Shown in pieces: positions 57,660 through 64,000 of a stretch of DNA of 64,000 nt (position 1 is its first letter; each line of letters starts with the position of its first letter). The translations under genes and the position numbers were made by a program. Below the pieces are notes generated by a model. That model saw only the letters and a program-made list of their open reading frames with translations. It did not search any database and was not told the DNA's origin. Source of the stretch: Spinellus fusiger (lineage: Eukaryota > Mucoromycota > Mucoromycetes > Mucorales > Phycomycetaceae); assembly GCA_025094145.1 (NCBI GenBank), contig JALLLS010000043.1, positions 124,001 to 188,000 on the forward strand, written 5' to 3'.

Positions 57660-60299
57660 TAAGAACTCATGGCTCTTCCCACTAAAAATTCGGACTCGCC
57701 AAGTGGTGCCAATAGCTCAGTCAACACCCCTCATGGACCAAAACAACAGCGTAATGCAATACCTTTTATTTTGTACTCAGCAGCTGCCAAGTACAAATCT
57801 GTGCTTTTGTCTGCCCCTAACACCACTCATGGCGCCTCAACACGTACCCCTCGAGTCTGGAAACAGTTCTCCAGAAAACACCCCTGCGTGTTTATTTATG
57901 CCATTAACACCAAGGTGACATCAGCAGCCTTCTATAGAGAGGCTAGAAAAAATTTTCCGGTGGGTGTGGGTCTTGGAATTACCACCCACAAAGAAGGATC
58001 TCGAACTCTAGTAGAAGTCATCCTCAAGTCAGAAGATTATTGCTTAGATATCTGTAATGGATAAGGCCTTGTAGTTGATAGGGTCACTCTGAAAGCATAC
58101 CCTGCTTTGGCTGGTGATTGCAAAGTGACTAGATTAGCACTCAAGAATCTTCCCATTGAAGATGCTAATGAAGTTCGTTTGGGACTAGAAAAGTCTCTTG
58201 GGCCCTATGGGCAGATACTTGAACTCGGTATGCATATTGAGGAACATGGCGGCTGGTTTTGGGCTGAGGATATGCCTTTATTTCTTGTTCTACTTCTTCT
58301 GCTTCTGTTTCTGCTTCTTCCTTCCTGCTGCTCAGACACTAGTGAACCAATTCCAGACTGGGTTTTTACATGGTCACTTCATTGCAGATAATGGTTTGTT
58401 GACTCGGTTGGTGATGGATGATGCTGTTCGATCTGGTTCAACTGCCATCGGCTTGTTATTGGACCAAGAGAAAGCATATGATAGAGCTCATCCTACCTAT
58501 CTTTCCACTGTTCTTCGTCGTTTTGGTTTCCCAGAGACCCTTGTCACTTATCTGATTGGCTTGTTCTTTGGTACAGCCATCATGGTCAATATCAATGGAT
58601 TCATCCCTTCACCGGTAAACCAAGGACGTGGTCTTTGTCAAGGGGATCCACTGTCACCAGTGCTATTTAACCTGGCTTTTGAACCACTTATTTGCTCTCT
58701 GTTACAAGACACGGATCTTAAAGGATACGTCTTCACTAACACTGATACTTCTGTGCCTCTTCCTCTTCCTGCACCAGTAAAAGTACTTGCATATGCTGAT
58801 GATGCCTTAGTCTTTCTTCAACAGCCGTCTGATCTAGACTGCCTGTACAAGTGGCTGGATACTTATAGCAGAGCATCCAATGCAAAAATTAATTTCTCCA
58901 AGACAACTGCTTTTTCTCTTTCTGGGGCCTTACTCCCTGGGTAGACTGATCCACTAAGTCGACATTAGATTGTTGACTGACATGACTTTAGATCTAGCAC
59001 TCCTGTGATATACCTAGGGTTTCCTCTTGCCACTTCCACAGACCAACGCCGGTTCTTCTGCCAACAGTTTCTGGAAAAATTTAAGGCAGCTTGTCACATC
59101 CACTCCCAACGATCTTTGTCTGTATTAGGAAGAGCCACTGTGCTTAATACGCTCATCTTCTCTACCTTGTGGCATCTCCTTCGAGCCACTCCTCTGCCTG
59201 TTCAAATTTTGAAAGAATTGCGCTCTTGTGGTCGACAGTTCCTTATGCATAACATGTTTCCACCCATCAAATTTGATAAGTTAACTTCACCCAAGCAGGC
59301 AGGTGGACTGGGTATCCTGGATCCTCAACTACACCAATAGGCTCTGCAAGTGCGGTGGATTCGACCTCTCTTTGCTGGAAAACCTGATTCTTTTGTTTCT
59401 CCTTACACTGCTTTTGTTCTTCAAAGTATGTGTAATGTGCCTGATCCACTGCTGTCTTTCTTTTTTCTGACCCTACGCCCCTATGCAATTGCCTCTGGCC
59501 TATATCCTTTGGGTTCACTACTAAATGCTCTTGACTAGTTGCCACAGTGTCCAGTAAGTCAGAGAGTATCATATGCTACTTGTCTTTATAGACAAATCGC
59601 CACCTCAATGTCTGCTTTTCTTGTCTTTAGGCTACCTCTCACCAATCGCAATTGGATTTTTTTTTCTGGCGGATGAATATCTATCACTCTGCTCGAAATT
59701 TCTGGTATAGAGCTCTACACTCAAAACCTTCCTGTCGCCTGCTGCTACATCAGGTTATTCCTGGCTCTTCTCCCACTTCTCTTTGCCCGCTCTGTGAGGA
59801 GTCTGAAAATGCAAGTGCTCACTTTCTTTTTGCTTGCCCTGTCAATTTAGCTACTTGGAATTCAGTCTGGAAGTGATTCTTTGGCAGGATTCCTACTCTA
59901 TAGGATATTTTTGGGGTTATCTACAGTATCAAGTCTCCTACCTTTGTTTCTTCTTCTCTTGAGCCCTACTAAGTGGTGTCAGGCATTCTTTTGGTGCTCT
60001 GGAGGTGTCATTGGCAATTAGTGTTTGACAAAGTTCCTTTCACTGTAGATCATGCTGAGCTTATGGCCGAAAAACTGATTCTTGTGTTTGTAGCTGAGGT
60101 AGACATTTAAAATGTTATTCTCTATTCTTTTTAGTTTATCTTATATTGTGTTATCTTTTATTTTCCCTTAGTTTAATTGTTTTTCCCTTTTAGCTTGCTA
60201 AAAATGGGGTTTTGTGTGCACCGCTCACCGTGATGTGCAAGCAAATAAAATATGGGACTTCAGCCTCCACCTACAAAAGAAAAAAAGAAAAGAAAAAAA
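57660..60299 (+). mobile_element. LINE retrotransposon, internally deleted
   Basis: The element lies between a 13-base duplication (AGGGATACTCAAA at 57647-57659 and 60300-60312) and ends in an A-rich tail (60274-60299), as expected for target-primed insertion. ORF1 (from 57669) has an RRM-like part (LALKNLPIEDANEVRLGLEK, after a stop at 58062). The endonuclease and early reverse-transcriptase parts are missing: near 58270-58330 the frame passes through a CTT-rich junction into reverse transcriptase. That part has LDQEKAYDR, RGLCQGDPLSPVLFNLAF and the catalytic YADD (58793-58804). Stops at 58942, 59338 and 59535 separate the rest, which ends in a zinc-binding CPLCEESENASAHFLFACP (59787-59843). 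It cannot move on its own. Confidence 0.9.
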
Positions 60300-60338
60300 A
60301 GGGATACTCAAAGTAACTCGGATAATCCTGAGAATATA

Positions 60339-61679
60339 CGGTCACACAAAATTAGAAAGTATACGACCCCCTAATTTATACATTTTTAAACATGATTCTT
60401 CTTTTTACCACAGAATCACATTCCATTAAACAATTTCAAATGTCAAACGCAGAATCCTCAACTATAAACTCTTGAGTTTATAATAAGCTTGAAGAAAAGA
60501 GAGTAATGGGGTGTTTACTGGCTTAAAAAAGAAAAATACTCCATGGGTAGCATTTCAAAGGTCGTTGGCATTAGCAAGACTACTGTCCAAAAGATCATTA
60601 GTAGAATAAAGACTAATGGCACACCTCTACCAAGACCTAGTTCTGGTGCACCAAAAAACTAAACGAGAGAGACGTCAGACGACTTGAGGCCATTCTAAGA
60701 GGCAACCCATTTGCCTCCTATAACTATATAAATCTGGAACTTAAGGCATGTGAGATAATCAACTGTAGAGCAATGTTCATCAAATTAATTCATCAGATTG
60801 GGTTTGGTTCCTACTTTTCAGCACACAATCCAAGGTTGTCTGAAGAAAACATGAAGAAAAGACTTCTTTGGGCAAAGGAACGGGTCAATTGGACCTCTGA
60901 GGACTGGAGACGCGTTGTAGGGTCTGATGAGTCACGGTTTGAAGTAGAGGGTTACCAGGGAGGAGCCAGAGTAATTCAAAAGATCGGAGAGAGGTATAAG
61001 CCTGCTCATAGTGTAACTACAACCAAATGAGGGGAAAGGTAGCCTAATGATCTAGAGCTGCTTCTGGGCTGGTGGATTTGGGCCTTTGGTCTTTATTGAT
61101 GGCACTGTAAATCAGGACGTATAGGTCAACATTTTGGCAGGAAAATTTCTGTCATGGTTCATTGAATTGAATGAAAAAGAGGATAGTGAGTTTCTTTTAC
61201 AAGAAGATGGGGCTATCTGCCATACGGATGGCTATACAACATGGTGGAAAAACATACATGCAATCAGGCGTTTTGATTATTGGTCTGCTCAAAGTCCTGA
61301 TCTCAACCCAATTGAACATCTCTGTAGCTGTCTTGATAAGCTTATCAATATCAAGATAGCCAATATCAAGAATACCGATGAGCTCAAGATAGCCTTAGAA
61401 GAAGCTTGAGGAGACATCTATGTTGATCTTGCTAAACGTTTAGTTGGCTCAATGAAGGATCGCTGCCAGACAGTTATTGATGCCAAATGTGGCCCGACAA
61501 AGTATTAAATAAAAATATTTTTATGTATAATAATATGGGCTATATGTTAAACTAACTTTGTGTTGAATTTGAGGTCATTAGTATGTGTTTTGAGGTCGTA
61601 GCCTTTTAATGCATAAATCATGTTCTTTCTCATGATTTCAAAAAATAAAAATCGTATACTTTCTAATGTTGTGTGGCTG
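60339..61679 (+). mobile_element. Tc1-like transposon, full length but decayed
   Basis: The ends are inverted repeats (CGGTCACACAAAATTAGAAA on the left, with about 26 of 29 bases matching on the right) and TA flanks both sides (60337-60338, 61680-61681). The size is 1,341 bp. Transposase motifs are in order on the plus strand: a helix-turn-helix (ISKVVGISKTTVQKIISR, 60547), WTSEDWRRVVGSDESRF (60890), GTVNQD (61103), FLLQEDGAICHT (61191) and SAQSPDLNPIEHL (61285-61320). Several frameshifts and stops make it inactive. It inserted 27 bp beyond the LINE target duplication. Confidence 0.88.
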
Positions 61680-61681
61680 TA

Positions 61682-62043
61682 GATAGCCTTCCCGATTTGG
61701 ATACTATTTTCTCTACTTACTTTTCTGCCTGGTAATCTGACTGAGATAAATTACCATTACAGTTATGAGCTCGTCATCAATCAGAATCTCGATTGATCCT
61801 TAGACAATCTTTCATGGCTATCTCAGTGTTGGCAACTGCAGCTTTGGTCATGTCGAATAAACCTTAGTAGCTGCTTACTATATTTACTTAGGATATGAAA
61901 TAAAATATTATAAATACATACAATCCATCATCTTGAATAAAGTATCTTTTCTCTCACATAAAAGTTCCCCTTCTCTATTTTTCTCCCTTTCAACCAATCA
62001 CAGGCTTCTATTATTATAGTCCCTCAATCTTATTTTATTACTA
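61682..62043. other. Gap between two transposons
   Basis: Nothing recognisable was seen in these 360 bases. Confidence 0.4.
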
Positions 62044-63708
62044 CAGTAATTTGCGAAAATCTTAGGTATATTTCTTACATTCCGATATACTTATGTAATA
62101 GGAAATACTTATTCTTTGTCATAAAAATATACATTAAGCATATAGTAAATACTTTTAAATTGAATATAATATAAAGAAGGTCAATAAGATAATTAATAAA
62201 ATTTTATTGAAGGTTTTCACTCAATATCTGGTGTTGCTATCTGTTGCCTCCATAACAGCCTTACATCTCCTATGCATACTTGAAATGAGGCCATCTATGG
62301 TGTCTTTAGGAATTTTTTCTCATTCTTTTAACAAGATTACCTCTAAATCTTGAGGACCACTTCTAGATGTCATACTCTTTTTGATAGTCTTTTTAAGTTC
62401 CTCCTATATGCTCTATGAAGTTTAAGTCTAGGCTTTGTGAGAGCCACTTGTTTATGATGACAATATTCTTATTTGTCTTCCATATATTGAACTTTTTACT
62501 CTTATTATATCTAGCGTTGTTCTCTTGAAGCACATAGTCAATCTATTGTAAGGGACCACTGGAAAAAGATAGGCAGATAGTACTAGGTGTTGTGCGTAAT
62601 AGACGAGATATAGTAGATAGTATGAGCTGATAACAGATATTAGAATACCGTTTTTATTAAGTCAATTGGATGAGTATTTATAATAATATTTCTATGGTAC
62701 TATCCAATTGCTAAGTGCTAAATATTAATGATAAAATAAATGAATTTATGATTAATGATGGGAAGAACCGAGAAATAACTGATAGAGAGGTGGTGTGTGA
62801 TTAAATGTAGAGTGATAGATGTAGTCATCACACCTATGGATTCAATATATTGAGGTAAACTAGTTCTTAGTAGTAATCATCCTTTGACATCTCAAAGTAT
62901 CTTTTACTATCAATACTATCTTTCACAATCAACAGTCTTCCAACAACTTTACCAGAGAGAGAGAGAGAGAGAACCTCCACACCATTACACTGTCAACTCC
63001 AAACTTCTTTATTGGCTTCAAATTATTTGTTTATAATCCCTTATTCTTTCTTTTGTACTAATCTGGTACGGTTGTTAGTCCTCACCAGCTTGTACTTGGC
63101 CTTATCAGACCAGATGACTGTTTTCCAGTCTTCTTTTGTTCAATAAAGGTAGGCCTTAGCCTAAACAAGCCTCAACCTCTCGTGTTTAATGCTGAGAGAA
63201 GGTTATTTGATCTCCCTGTAAAAAGACAGGCCAAAATTCTATCTTTTTTTTTAAAAAAAAAGGTGTTCATGTACACCTGGGCGGTCATCTGCTTGCAAAG
63301 TTAATCTATTGTCTAAAATGAATCCCTTTCCATCTCACATACAGACACACACACTCTTGTCCTTCTACGTCAGAATAGAATTGCATCTAAAGCCTCTTAC
63401 TGCTTTGAAACAGTCAGTTTCACTGTACCTCTTCATTATAAGGCTGACAGCAGAATAACTGACACCAGATATGACTGTAATATACGTTTGTATGGAGCCA
63501 CGCTGGGTGGCCTTGTGAACAATGAGTTTACAAGTAAAGTCTTTTTTTTTCTGTTTCCGATAGGCTTTTTGGATTGTTCATTCATGTTAGACATAACAGA
63601 TATTATAGCGAAAAAAGAAATGAAGAATAAGTAAAAAAAAAAAGAATTTTTTTGAGCAAAAAAAAGGTTGGAAAACGAAAGGGGTTATATCTATTTTTCC
63701 GGACACTG
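62044..63708 (-). mobile_element. Tc1-like transposon split by an LTR
   Basis: The transposase runs on the minus strand: it begins MSNMNEQSKKPIGNRKKK near 63590 and, after much decay, ends with LSQSLDLNFIEHI (62445-62405) and HRRCKAVMEA near 62250. TA flanks both ends (62042-62043, 63709-63710); the right end is TTTTTCCGGACACTG and the left end is only a weak match. Without the LTR at 62552-62832 the length is about 1.38 kb, normal for Tc1. The LTR cuts the DDE region. Confidence 0.72.
62552..62832 (-). mobile_element. Solo LTR nested in a Tc1-like element
   Basis: It has the same 281-bp length and mostly the same sequence as the LTR at 6353-6633, with the transposase sequence continuing on either side. 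No internal retrotransposon sequence is attached, so it arose by LTR-LTR recombination. A target duplication was not evident. Confidence 0.75.
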
Positions 63709-63727
63709 TATTCCGAAAATCTTTGGG

Positions 63728-63856
63728 TGTATATTCATAAAGAAACTCGGGTGTATACTTTAGTATTTATATCTTTCTTTTTACTGCTTCTAGTAACTAT
63801 TTAAAATAAAGTATGGGGTCAAAATGAAGATTGTGGCTTCTAAAACCAGTTGCAGT
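63728..63856 (-). repeat. Dispersed repeat, inverted partner of 55866-55990
   Basis: See the partner. It lies between a Tc1-like element and the start of another transposase, which suggests it is a piece of a transposon flank. Confidence 0.7.
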
Positions 63857-63924
63857 GCTTCGGGTACCAATTGGACACTTTTTGAAATTTATTTGGTCAC
63901 CCCTTTATTCAGGAACGAGATTCA

Positions 63925-64000
63925 GATGACATTTAACTTAAAAATTTACACTGAGGATGGCCTAAGAATCATCTATGACGATAACGGAAAGGAAGCTATG
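63925..64000 (+). mobile_element. Start of a DDE transposase, cut by the window end
   Basis: An open frame MTFNLKIYTEDGLRIIYDDN runs to the last base. IYTEDG matches the IYEDG and IYYEDG starts of the elements at 5739 and 54809, so this is another member of that family. The rest is outside the window. Confidence 0.55.

Noticed and set aside
1..64000. tRNA genes and CRISPR arrays
   Set aside because: No box A/B pair with a cloverleaf fold was spotted by eye, and no regularly spaced identical repeats with unique spacers.

Overview
The window looks like nuclear DNA of a filamentous fungus, most likely an early-diverging one of the Mucoromycota. Genes are split by many short GT-AG introns, the DNA between genes is A/T-rich, and decayed Tc1-like DNA transposons are everywhere. 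The proteins that can be recognised are ordinary eukaryotic housekeeping ones. No tRNA, rRNA or CRISPR array was found. All exon structures were worked out by eye from splice signals and reading frame.

Layout. (1) 1-5.7 kb: left arm of a large inverted duplication. It holds a frameshifted copy of the anaphase-promoting-complex gene cdc16/APC6 (minus strand) between Tc1-like remnants. (2) 5.7-7.2 kb: a short deleted DNA transposon with TA duplications, and a 281-bp LTR with a scrap of retrotransposon interior. (3) 7.2-19.7 kb: a dense gene block with an ARMC7-like protein and a mitochondrial PPR protein diverging from 100 bp, a 1,853-residue focadhesin-like repeat protein, a mitochondrial DEAD-box helicase, and a Gcn4/CPC1-like bZIP factor with nested upstream ORFs. 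(4) 19.7-29.4 kb: gene-poor, with a Tc1-like element, broken Fanzor/TnpB-like nuclease fragments and MITE pieces. (5) 29.5-33.3 kb: a SEC14-like lipid-transfer protein, ribosomal stalk protein P1 and the COMPASS subunit Spp1/CFP1. (6) 33.9-37.0 kb: a second Tc1 plus Fanzor-like unit, partly near-identical to that at 23-25.5 kb, and a third inverted scrap. (7) 37.2-43.0 kb: right arm of the inverted duplication, with the intact 14-exon cdc16. (8) 43.2-54.6 kb: a secreted aspartic protease, a complete MITE, coactosin, CCT3, peptidyl-tRNA hydrolase and a BBE-type FAD oxidoreductase. (9) 54.8-64 kb: a transposon graveyard with a deleted DDE element, an internally deleted LINE with a 13-bp target duplication, two Tc1-like elements (one split by a solo LTR) and the start of another transposase.

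The host genes do not form one pathway. Several neighbours share divergent promoters or end convergently within about 100 bp. Points most worth a second look are the repeated RuvC/zinc-ribbon (Fanzor-like) fragments beside Tc1-like elements, the sharply bounded near-identity tract between two of them, the cdc16 inverted duplication with one decaying copy, and the upstream-ORF leader of the bZIP gene.
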